Assembly (NCBI GenBank): GCA_025928415.1
Contig: JAICJK010000023.1
Span: forward strand, 1-13,155
Direction: 5' to 3'
Length of the DNA: 13,155 bases
Source: Solirubrobacteraceae bacterium
Lineage (GTDB): Bacteria > Actinomycetota > Thermoleophilia > Solirubrobacterales > Solirubrobacteraceae
Shown: positions 7,421 to 13,155 of the stretch, piece after piece
Position numbering within the stretch: position 1 is the first letter of the stretch
Layout: each line of letters starts with the position of its first letter
Made by a program: the position numbers and the translations under genes
Notes under the pieces: generated by a model
What the model was told of the DNA's origin: nothing
Seen by the model: the letters and a program-made list of their open reading frames with translations, nothing else
The model's database searches: none

Positions 7421-8434
7421 GTGAGCGCCCAGGACCGACATCCCGCGCTGCGCGGCGCGGTGCTCGGCCTGGGCATGATCGGTCGCCACCACGCGCGGCT
7501 GCTCCAGGCGTCCCCGCGCGTGGACTTCGCGGGCGCCGCCGACCCGGGCGGCGATCGCTTCGGCGCGGTCGGCGACCCGCGCCTGGTGTTCGCGTCGCTC
7601 GGCGCCCTGCTCGCGGCCGGGCCGGTGGACTTCGCGATCGTCGCGGTGCCCACGGAGGAGCACCTGCCCGCCGTCAGGGAGCTCGCCGCGGCCGGGATCC
7701 ACGTGCTGGTCGAGAAGCCGCTGGCGGCCACCGGCGCCGAGGGCCGCGAGCTCATCGCGCTGGTCCAGGCCGCCGGCGTGCACGGCGCCGTGGGTCACGT
7801 CGAGCGCTTCAACCCCGCGCTACTCGAGCTGCGCAGGCGCCTGACCGGCGGCCAGCTCGGCCGCCCGTTCGTCATCGCCACCGAGCGCCTGGGCCCGTTC
7901 CCCGACCGCGTCCGCGACGTCGGCGTGGTCAAGGACCTCGCCACCCACGACCTCGACCTCGTCCGCTGGCTCGGCGGCAGCCCGGTCGCGCGCGTCGCCG
8001 CCGAGACGCAGCACCGGATGGGCCGCGAGCACGAGGACGTCGTCCTGGTCACCGGCGCGCTGCGCGAGGGCGTGGCGTTCACCTGCGCCGTGGACTGGCT
8101 GACGCCCGCCAAGGTCCGGCGCACGCGCGTCCTCGGCGAGCGCGGCATGCTGGTCGCCGACACGCTGACCGCCGACCTGACCTTCTTCGCCAACGGCGAG
8201 CTGCGCTCCGAGTGGGCCGCGTCCGAGCAGGCCCGCGGCGTCAGCGAAGGCGACATGACGCGCTATGCGCTGGCGCGCCGCGAGCCGCTGCTCGCGGAGC
8301 TCGAGGCGTTCTGCGACCTGCTCGGCGGCGTGGCGGACGCGCCCGTCGTCACGCTCGCCGAGGGGCTGGAGACGGTGCGGTGCGCCGAGGCGGTGCTGGC
8401 GAGCGCGGCCGCCGGGCAGACCGTGGAGCTCTGA
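7421..8434 (+). CDS. Gfo/Idh/MocA-family oxidoreductase, probable UDP-sugar 3-dehydrogenase
   Basis: The 337-residue protein has an N-terminal NAD(P)-binding Rossmann fold with GLGMIGRHH (from G16). The family signature EKPLA (E98, K99) and a C-terminal alpha/beta domain with GHVERFNP and KDLATHDLDL follow; H176 is the likely catalytic histidine. The ERFNP and DVGVVKDLATHDLD segments resemble the UDP-GlcNAc/GlcNAcA 3-dehydrogenases (WbpB/WlbA, GnnA and archaeal relatives), which oxidise C3 before amination. The GTG at 7421 is chosen because the -10 box lies at 7405-7410. The in-frame ATG at 7397 lies upstream of it. The 6-dehydrogenase gene follows after one base. The family is very broad, so substrate assignment rests on motif likeness and neighbours. 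Confidence 0.85.
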   Translation: MSAQDRHPALRGAVLGLGMIGRHHARLLQASPRVDFAGAADPGGDRFGAVGDPRLVFASLGALLAAGPVDFAIVAVPTEEHLPAVRELAAAGIHVLVEKPLAATGAEGRELIALVQAAGVHGAVGHVERFNPALLELRRRLTGGQLGRPFVIATERLGPFPDRVRDVGVVKDLATHDLDLVRWLGGSPVARVAAETQHRMGREHEDVVLVTGALREGVAFTCAVDWLTPAKVRRTRVLGERGMLVADTLTADLTFFANGELRSEWAASEQARGVSEGDMTRYALARREPLLAELEAFCDLLGGVADAPVVTLAEGLETVRCAEAVLASAAAGQTVEL

Positions 8435-8435
8435 C

Positions 8436-9695
8436 GTGCGCGCCGTCGTCGTCGCCCTGGGCAAGATCGGCCTGCCGATCGCCGCCCAGATCGCGGGCGC
8501 GGGCCACGAGGTCGTGGGCTGCGACGTCGACCGGCGCGTGGTCGACGCGGTCAACGCCGGGCGCGCCCCGTTCCCGGGCGAGGCCGGCCTCGACGAGCGG
8601 CTCGCCGAGCTCGTCCCGGCCGGGCGGCTGCGCGCGACGGACGACACCGCGGCCGCGGTCGGCGACGGCGCGGAGCTCGTCATCGCGGTCCCGCCGCTCG
8701 TGGTCGACGCCGCGGCGGCCCCCGACTGGCGCGTCCTCGACGCGGTCGTCGACGACATCGGCCGCGGCCTGGCCGCCGGCACCACGCCGGTCGTCGTCAG
8801 CATCGAGACCACGCTGCCGGTCGGCACGACCCGTAAGCGGATCGCCCCCGCCCTCGCCGCCCGCAGCGGCCGGGCGCTCGACGGCGACGACGTGAGCCTG
8901 GTGTTCAGCCCCGAGCGGGTCTTCTCCGGGCGCGTGTTCGCCGACCTGGCGACCTACCCGAAGCTCGTGGGCGGCCTGGACGCGGCGAGCGAGGCCCGCG
9001 GGGTAGCCGCCTACCGGGAGTTCCTCGACGCCGAGGTGCGCGGCATGGGCTCGGCCGAGGCCGCGGAGCTCACCAAGCTGGTCGAGACGACCTACCGCGA
9101 CGTCAACATCGCGCTGGCCAACGAGTTCGCCCGCCACGCCGACGCGCTCGGGATCGACATCGCGCCGGTCATCGACGCCGCGAACTCGCAGCCGTTCAGC
9201 CACGTCCACCGGCCCGGAGTCGCCGTGGGCGGCCACTGCATCCCGGTCTACCCCCGCTTCTACCTGGCCGGCGACCCGGGCGCGCGCCTGCCCGCCGCCG
9301 CCCGCGCGGTCAACGAGGCCATGCCGGCCTATGCCGTGGACCTGCTCGGCGACGTCGCGGGCGCTCGCGTGCTCATCCTCGGCGTGGCCTACCGCGGCGG
9401 CGTGAAGGAGACCGCCTTCTCGGGGGCCTTCGGCCTGCGCGACGAGCTGGCGCGCCGGGGAGCGACCCCCGTCGCCACCGACCCGCTCTACTCGGGCGAC
9501 GAGCTGGCCGCGCTGGGCTTCGCGCCGTGGCGCGGCGAGGACGTCGACCTGGCCGTGCTGCAGGCCGACCATGCCGAGTACGCGCGCCTGTCCGCCGGCG
9601 AGCTGCCGGGGGTCCGGGTCGTCGTCGACGGCCGCGACGTGCTGGACCCCGCCCGGTTCGCGGGCGTCGAGGTCAGGCGGATCGGAAGCCCGTGA
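8436..9695 (+). CDS. UDP-N-acetylhexosamine 6-dehydrogenase (WecC/WbpA family)
   Basis: Enzymes of this family oxidise C6 of UDP-GlcNAc or UDP-ManNAc to the uronic acid in two NAD+-dependent steps. The 419-residue product has an N-terminal nucleotide site, ALGKIGLP (the first glycine of GxGxxG is alanine). FSPERVFSGR is the family marker, and VGGHCIPV carries the catalytic C268. K214 is conserved, but the residue four places later, usually Asn in related UDP-sugar dehydrogenases, is T218 (KLVETTYRDVNIALANE). The C-terminal domain includes LILGVAYRGGVKET. The GTG at 8436 follows the previous stop by one base, with GGAG at 8425-8428. The 3' end overlaps the opposing epimerase gene by 23 bases. 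Whether it prefers ManNAc or GlcNAc cannot be read from the sequence; the neighbouring epimerase favours ManNAc. Confidence 0.9.
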   Translation: MRAVVVALGKIGLPIAAQIAGAGHEVVGCDVDRRVVDAVNAGRAPFPGEAGLDERLAELVPAGRLRATDDTAAAVGDGAELVIAVPPLVVDAAAAPDWRVLDAVVDDIGRGLAAGTTPVVVSIETTLPVGTTRKRIAPALAARSGRALDGDDVSLVFSPERVFSGRVFADLATYPKLVGGLDAASEARGVAAYREFLDAEVRGMGSAEAAELTKLVETTYRDVNIALANEFARHADALGIDIAPVIDAANSQPFSHVHRPGVAVGGHCIPVYPRFYLAGDPGARLPAAARAVNEAMPAYAVDLLGDVAGARVLILGVAYRGGVKETAFSGAFGLRDELARRGATPVATDPLYSGDELAALGFAPWRGEDVDLAVLQADHAEYARLSAGELPGVRVVVDGRDVLDPARFAGVEVRRIGSP

Positions 9696-10746
9696 GGGCG
9701 TCGACCACCCGCCGCCCCGCCTGGCCGTCGCCGTAGAGCTGCGGGCGCTGCGCCGGCAGCGGGCGCTCGAGCGCCGCCAGGGCGGCGCGGGCGTCGAGGT
9801 CCACCAGGACGTTCCAGCCCGCCTGCACCGTCTCCACCCACTCCGTCGTGTCGCGCAGGGTCACGCACGGAACGCCCGCGAGATAGGCCTCCTTCTGCAC
9901 GCCGCCCGAGTCGGTGAGCAGCGCACGGGCGCGCGTGAGCAGCGCGGTGAACGCGAGATAGCCGAGCGGCGGGGTCAGGCGCACCCGCCCGGCCGTCGCG
10001 AGGCGGTCCAGCAGCCCGGCCGCCTCGAGCCGCGCCCCGGTGCGCGGGTGCAGCGGCAGGACGACGGGAAGCGGGACGGCGAGGAGCAGGTCCACCAGCC
10101 GCCGCAGGCGCGCCGGGTCGTCGACGTTGCCCGCGCGGTGCGCGGTGGCCAGCACGTAGCCGCCGGCCTCGACCCCGGCGTCGCGCAGCGGCGCGTCGTC
10201 CGCGCGGGCCCGCGGCTGGAACAGCAACGCGACGTCGACCATGACGTCCCCGACGACCGCGACGCGGCCCGCGACGCGCTCGGCGGCCAGATGGTCGGCC
10301 GGGCCCTGCGCGGAGCACAGCAGCAGGGAGGCGAGGTGATCGGTCAGGACGCGGTTGAGCTCCTCCGGCATGCGGCGGTCGAACGAGCGCATGCCCGCCT
10401 CGACGTGCGCCACGGGGACGCCCGCCTGCGCGCCGGCCAGGCCCCCGGCCAGCGTCGAGTTGGTGTCGCCGTAGACGAGGACGGCGTCCGGCCGCACGTC
10501 GGCGACCAGCGGTCCGAGGGCGGCGAGCATCCGCGCGGTCTGCTCGGTGTTGGTGCCGTTCCCCAGGCCGAGCTCGTAGGCCGGGCGCGGCACCCCGAGC
10601 TCGGAGAAGAAGATCGCCGACAGCTCGTCGTCGTAGTGCTGGCCGGTGTGGACCAGCACCTCCTCGTGGCGCTCGCGCAAGGGGCCCGACACCGCCGCGG
10701 CCTTGACGAACTGCGGCCGGTTGCCGATGACCGTGAGGACCTTCAC
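9673..10746 (-). CDS. wecB: UDP-N-acetylglucosamine 2-epimerase (non-hydrolysing)
   Basis: This enzyme interconverts UDP-GlcNAc and UDP-ManNAc, supplying ManNAc units for surface polysaccharides. The 357-residue product begins MKVLTVIGNRPQFVK, with K15. It contains VYGDTNSTLAG (D94), HVEAGMRSF (E116), MPEELNR (E128/E129), ATAHRAGN (H203) and TDSGGVQKEAYLAGVP, which together match the active-site set of WecB/MnaA. The glutamate usual after HRxE is glycine here (HRAGN), a variant of unknown effect. The GTG at 10746 overlaps the stop of the aminotransferase gene by 4 bases (GTGA), showing translational coupling. It meets the 6-dehydrogenase gene tail to tail. Non-hydrolysing epimerases acting on related diNAc-uronic acids (WbpI) look alike, so that substrate is also possible. 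Confidence 0.92.
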   Translation of the reverse strand: MKVLTVIGNRPQFVKAAAVSGPLRERHEEVLVHTGQHYDDELSAIFFSELGVPRPAYELGLGNGTNTEQTARMLAALGPLVADVRPDAVLVYGDTNSTLAGGLAGAQAGVPVAHVEAGMRSFDRRMPEELNRVLTDHLASLLLCSAQGPADHLAAERVAGRVAVVGDVMVDVALLFQPRARADDAPLRDAGVEAGGYVLATAHRAGNVDDPARLRRLVDLLLAVPLPVVLPLHPRTGARLEAAGLLDRLATAGRVRLTPPLGYLAFTALLTRARALLTDSGGVQKEAYLAGVPCVTLRDTTEWVETVQAGWNVLVDLDARAALAALERPLPAQRPQLYGDGQAGRRVVDALTGFRSA

Positions 10747-11531
10747 GCGGCGGCGAGCACCGCATCGATGCGCTGCCGCACCGCCGTGGCCGTCGCGGCG
10801 CTCACCTGCCCGGGCGCGGCCGGCAGCGCGCGGCCGTCGATCGCGTGGACCGGATGGACCTCGCGCACCGTGGAGGCGAGGAACGCCTCCTCCATCAGCG
10901 GCAGGTCGTCGGTGGTGGTGATGCGCTCGGACGCGCCGGGAGCGGCCGCCAGCACGTGGCGGCGCGTGATCGAGTCCAGGATGTGGTCGTCGAGCGGCGG
11001 CGTGTGCAGCCGTCCGTCGAGCACGTAGAAGAATGCGGCCGTCGGCGCCTCCAGGACGCGGCCGTGGGGGGTGACGAGCAGCGCGTCGTCCGCCCCGCGC
11101 TCGGTCGCCAGGCGGCGCGTGAGCATGTTCGCCGCGTAGCTGAGCGACTTCACGCCGTCGAGGACGCGCGTGGGCGCATAGGTGACCGACGCCAGCGCGA
11201 GCGTCGGCGGCAGGTCGTACAGGTCCTCGAGGAGGGCGAACCGGTGACCGCCCCGGGTCGTCACCACCCGGATCATGCCGTCGGGCGCCCCCGCCTCGGC
11301 GACCAGCGTGGCGATGTCCGCGGCGACGTCGGCCGGCGAGAACTCGAGGCGCAGGTTGGCGGCCGATCGTGCCATCCGCTCGAGGTGCTCGTCGAGCGCG
11401 AAGGGCCGACCGCCGTACAGCCGGATGACCTCGAAGACCGCGTCGCCGCGCAGCAGCCCGTCGTCGGTCACCGGCAGCCGCGCCTCCTGCGCGGGCATGA
11501 CGGTGCCGTCCAGGATGGCGAGGCCGTGCAC
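10743..11531 (-). CDS. Class IV PLP-dependent aminotransferase / aminodeoxychorismate lyase family
   Basis: Fold-type IV PLP enzymes include branched-chain aminotransferases, D-amino acid aminotransferases and 4-amino-4-deoxychorismate lyase (PabC). The 262-residue product shows GLLRGDAVFEVIR near the N terminus. VKSLSYAANML carries K128, the expected PLP lysine, and GRVLEAPTAAFF carries E161 at the cofactor nitrogen. The late STVREVHPV is also typical. The sequence does not tell transaminase from lyase. The start is set at GTG 11531 instead of the ATG at 11543. TATGGT (11544-11539) spans that ATG and lies exactly 7 bases before the GTG, matching the leaderless pattern, whereas no ribosome site precedes the ATG. 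It is coupled to wecB by a 4-base overlap. Class IV enzymes act on amino acids, so it is unlikely to be the sugar aminotransferase of the pathway. Confidence 0.85.
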   Translation of the reverse strand: MHGLAILDGTVMPAQEARLPVTDDGLLRGDAVFEVIRLYGGRPFALDEHLERMARSAANLRLEFSPADVAADIATLVAEAGAPDGMIRVVTTRGGHRFALLEDLYDLPPTLALASVTYAPTRVLDGVKSLSYAANMLTRRLATERGADDALLVTPHGRVLEAPTAAFFYVLDGRLHTPPLDDHILDSITRRHVLAAAPGASERITTTDDLPLMEEAFLASTVREVHPVHAIDGRALPAAPGQVSAATATAVRQRIDAVLAAA

Positions 11532-11538
11532 GCCGCGG

Positions 11539-11544
11539 ACCATA
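11539..11544 (-). promoter_or_regulatory. -10 box of the aminotransferase-wecB operon
   Basis: TATGGT on the minus strand runs from 11544 to 11539 and ends 7 bases before the GTG at 11531. The spacing is identical to that before purA, the minus-strand acyltransferase and the 11628 gene. The box contains an ATG that could be mistaken for the start codon. Confidence 0.5.
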
Positions 11545-11614
11545 TCGGCCGCCGGGGCGAGGTTCGCGCGCCGGTGTACCGCGCGAGGCTCATCCTCCCC
11601 TCACGTGCGCGAGC

Positions 11615-11620
11615 TACGCT
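11615..11620 (+). promoter_or_regulatory. -10 box of the membrane-protein operon, leaderless
   Basis: TACGCT ends 7 bases before the GTG at 11628, so the mRNA would start at the start codon. The 96-base gap between divergent starts (11532-11627) contains this box and the opposing one, and nothing else I can identify. Confidence 0.6.
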
Positions 11621-11627
11621 CGCCGGC

Positions 11628-12395
11628 GTGAGCGCGACCGAGGCCGGGCTGCTGGTGGCGGTCTTCGCGGCCTGCGCGGTCGAGGCCGTGGAGGCGGCGA
11701 CGATCGTCCTGGCGATCGGGACGGTCCGCGGCTGGCGCGCCGCGTGGGCCGGGACGGGAGCCGGCCTGGCCGTCCTCGCCGTGGTGGTGGCGGCGCTCGG
11801 GCCGGCGCTGACCGCCGTGCCGCTCGGCGCGCTGCGGCTCGTGGTCGGCGGGCTGCTGCTCACCTTCGGCCTGCAGTGGCTGCGCAAGGCGATCCTGCGC
11901 GCGGGCGGCGTCAAGGCGCTGTCCGACGAGGACGTGCGCTTCGCCCGCGAGCGCGGCGCCGCCCTCGCGCACGACGAGGGGGCCGAGAGCAACGCCCGGG
12001 GCGTCGACGCCTACGGCTTCGTCGTCGCGTTCAAGGGCGTGGTGCTCGAGGGGCTCGAGGTCGCCTTCATCGTCGTGACCTTCGGCGCCAACGACGGTCA
12101 CGTCGCCGCGGCGGCGGGTGCCGCGGTCCTGGCCGTGCTCGTGGTCGCGGGCGCCGTGGCGCTCGCGCGGGCGCCCTTGAGGCGCGTGCCCGAGAACACG
12201 CTGAAGTTCGCGGTCGGGGTGATGCTCACCGCCTTCGGCACGTTCTGGGGCGCGGAGGGCGCGGGGATCGCGTGGCCCGGCGGGGAGGCGGCGCTCGCCG
12301 GCGTCGTGGCCTGGGTGGCCCTTGTGGCCGTCGGCCTCGCGGCGCTCCTGCGCCGCCGCGGCGGGGCGCCACGGGCGGCGCGGGTGGCGGCGTGA
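11628..12395 (+). CDS. Multi-pass membrane protein with two ExxE motifs (COG4280-like), putative transporter
   Basis: The 255-residue protein has about six hydrophobic helices in two halves joined by a charged loop near residues 87-130. Each half holds a similar intramembrane motif: AVEAVEAATIVLAIG (E19, E22) and VLEGLEVAFIVVTFG (E141, E144). The repeat implies an ancient duplication. The spacing recalls the two REGLE motifs of FTR1/EfeU iron permeases, but the preceding arginine is Val or Leu here. I associate the sequence with an uncharacterised family known as COG4280, from memory. A cation transport role is inference from the paired glutamates. The GTG at 11628 follows a leaderless-type -10 box. 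The stop overlaps the next start by 4 bases (GTGA). Confidence 0.78.
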   Translation: MSATEAGLLVAVFAACAVEAVEAATIVLAIGTVRGWRAAWAGTGAGLAVLAVVVAALGPALTAVPLGALRLVVGGLLLTFGLQWLRKAILRAGGVKALSDEDVRFARERGAALAHDEGAESNARGVDAYGFVVAFKGVVLEGLEVAFIVVTFGANDGHVAAAAGAAVLAVLVVAGAVALARAPLRRVPENTLKFAVGVMLTAFGTFWGAEGAGIAWPGGEAALAGVVAWVALVAVGLAALLRRRGGAPRAARVAA

Positions 12396-12595
12396 GGCGG
12401 CTGCGCGGCCTGTGGGCGTTCGCCGTCGACTTCGTCGTCGGTGACGACTGGCGCCTGGCGCTGGGCGCCGTCGCGGCGCTCGGGGCGGTGGCCCTGTGCG
12501 CCGAGGCGGGCGCCGACGTGTGGTGGCTGGCGCCGGCCCTGATCGCCGCCACGCTCGCCGTCTCGGTGCTCGGGGCGCGCCGCGATCCGCCCTAG
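12392..12595 (+). CDS. Small two-helix membrane protein, partner of the upstream ExxE protein
   Basis: A 67-residue product starting VRRLRGLWAFAVDFVVGDDW has two hydrophobic helices at about residues 22-36 and 42-60, and a short basic/proline end. It starts inside the stop of the preceding gene (GTGA, 4-base overlap), so the two proteins are probably made together. The motif DFVVGDDW looks conserved to me among small proteins found after similar membrane proteins, but that is recollection. It could be an accessory subunit of the putative transporter. No enzymatic motif is present. Confidence 0.7.
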   Translation: MRRLRGLWAFAVDFVVGDDWRLALGAVAALGAVALCAEAGADVWWLAPALIAATLAVSVLGARRDPP

Positions 12596-12605
12596 ACGGC
12601 CCCGC

Positions 12606-12611
12606 TAGGCT
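12606..12611 (+). promoter_or_regulatory. -10 box of the DUF2277 gene, leaderless
   Basis: TAGGCT ends 6 bases before the ATG at 12618, giving a transcript that would start at or within a base of the start codon. The gap after the previous stop is only 22 bases. Confidence 0.55.
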
Positions 12612-12617
12612 CGGGGC

Positions 12618-12887
12618 ATGTGCCGGAACATCCGTACGCTGCACAACTTCGACCCCCCGGCGACGCAGGAGGAGGTCCGCTCCGCCGCGCTGCAGTACGT
12701 CAGGAAGATCAGCGGCAGCAGCCGCCCCTCCCAGGCGAACGCCGCGGCCTTCGAGCGGGCCGTCGACGCGGTGACGGCCGCCTCCGAGCGCCTGCTCGGC
12801 GAGCTCGTCACGCAGGCGCCCCCGAAGGACCGCGAGGCCGAGGCGGCCAAGGCCCGCACCCGCGCGGCCAAGCGGTTCGCGGCATAG
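12618..12887 (+). CDS. DUF2277 family protein
   Basis: The 89-residue product begins MCRNIRTLHNFDPPAT and continues with ALQYVRKISGSSRPSQAN, the hallmark segments of the DUF2277 family of short soluble bacterial proteins. The N-terminal Met-Cys-Arg-Asn-Ile-Arg and the Pro-Ser-x-Ala-Asn motif are intact. The C-terminal third is a charged helix ending in Ala/Arg repeats. No function is known to me. The gene is monocistronic with its own leaderless-type promoter and converges on the acetyltransferase gene with a 15-base gap, so neighbours give no functional hint. Confidence 0.9.
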   Translation: MCRNIRTLHNFDPPATQEEVRSAALQYVRKISGSSRPSQANAAAFERAVDAVTAASERLLGELVTQAPPKDREAEAAKARTRAAKRFAA

Positions 12888-12902
12888 CGCGGCACCCGAA
12901 GC

Positions 12903-13155
12903 TCAGTGCACGTCGGCGCGGCTCTCCCGATGGGCGATCTCGCGCGCCGGGACCCCGGCCAGCACCGCGCCGTCGGCGAACGATCGCGTCACGACGGCGT
13001 TGGCGCCGACGATCACGTGGGATCCCAGCTCGATCGGGCCCACCAGCTTGGCGCCGGGGCCGATGTAGCACCCGTCTCCGAGCGTGGGCGCGCCGTCCGC
13101 GTCCTGTCCGATCGACGTCGAGGGGTGCACGCGGGCATCGGCCCCCACCCGGGCC
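12903..13155 (-). CDS. Hexapeptide-repeat acetyltransferase (CysE/WcaB-like), C-terminal part
   Basis: The last 83 codons of a minus-strand gene are visible; the frame is open to the right edge, so the N terminus is missing. The sequence shows left-handed beta-helix repeats (HPSTSIG, LGDGCYIGPGAKLVG, LGSHVIVGANAVVT). It ends with the family signature LAGVPAREI and a short tail. The order HPSTSIG, then APTLGDGCYIG, then VIVGANAVVTRSF is that of serine O-acetyltransferase and WcaB-type polysaccharide acetyltransferases. With nucleotide-sugar genes to the left, a role in exopolysaccharide acetylation is more likely than cysteine synthesis, but the acceptor site lies outside the window. Confidence 0.85.
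   Translation of the reverse strand, partial: ARVGADARVHPSTSIGQDADGAPTLGDGCYIGPGAKLVGPIELGSHVIVGANAVVTRSFADGAVLAGVPAREIAHRESRADVH

Noticed and set aside
10743..11531. The class IV aminotransferase as the missing sugar aminotransferase of the diNAc-uronic acid pathway
   Set aside because: Its K128 and E161 motifs are of fold type IV, known for alpha-amino acid and aminodeoxychorismate substrates. Sugar 3-aminotransferases of this pathway are fold type I (DegT).
10845..11627. Upstream extension of the ExxE membrane protein frame
   Set aside because: It is antisense to the aminotransferase gene and has no hydrophobic or family character. The leaderless promoter sets the start at 11628.

Overview
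The window is very GC-rich bacterial DNA with dense, often overlapping genes and almost no TA dinucleotides outside promoter-like sites. The gene order rpsF-ssb-rpsR-rplI-dnaB, a cysteine-containing S18, a DUF2277 protein and repeated TANNNT motifs a few bases before start codons suggest a deep-branching actinobacterium, most likely class Thermoleophilia (Solirubrobacterales type). That placement is inference from sequence style, not a database match.

Left part (1-4543). After the N-terminal end of a divergent membrane-anchored protein comes a translation and replication block: S6 (rpsF), single-stranded DNA-binding protein (ssb), S18 (rpsR), L9 (rplI), replicative helicase (dnaB) and, overlapping dnaB by one base, a small AAA+ ATPase with an N-terminal cysteine cluster that resembles the DnaC/DnaI helicase loaders. 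The gaps on both sides of ssb are unusually long. They hold two GC-rich direct-repeat arrays with a shared core, an AT-rich palindrome and strong hairpins.

Middle (4559-11531). purA (adenylosuccinate synthase) has its own leaderless-type promoter and ends at an inverted repeat facing a convergent operon. Next comes a nucleotide-sugar region: a left-beta-helix acyltransferase with a downstream membrane protein (minus strand), divergent from a Gfo/Idh/MocA oxidoreductase and a UDP-HexNAc 6-dehydrogenase (plus strand). These converge on a minus-strand pair, a class IV aminotransferase and a UDP-GlcNAc 2-epimerase. Epimerase, 6-dehydrogenase, 3-dehydrogenase-like enzyme and acetyltransferase make four of the five steps to a UDP-2,3-diacetamido-uronic acid (ManNAc3NAcA type). 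The expected DegT-type sugar aminotransferase is not in the window.

Right part (11615-13155). A predicted multi-pass membrane protein with two ExxE motifs, reminiscent of FTR1/EfeU-type permeases, is followed with a 4-base overlap by a 67-residue membrane protein. Then come a DUF2277 protein and the C-terminal part of another hexapeptide acetyltransferase on the minus strand, which suggests that the polysaccharide region continues to the right.

Two modes of translation start are visible. Most genes that begin a transcription unit have TANNNT 6-12 bases before the start codon, implying leaderless or nearly leaderless mRNA. Genes inside operons, and ssb, mostly have GGAG/GAGG-like ribosome sites or stop/start overlaps. 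The clearest case is a 7-bp element at 7405-7411 that reads as a -10 box on both strands for two divergent genes.
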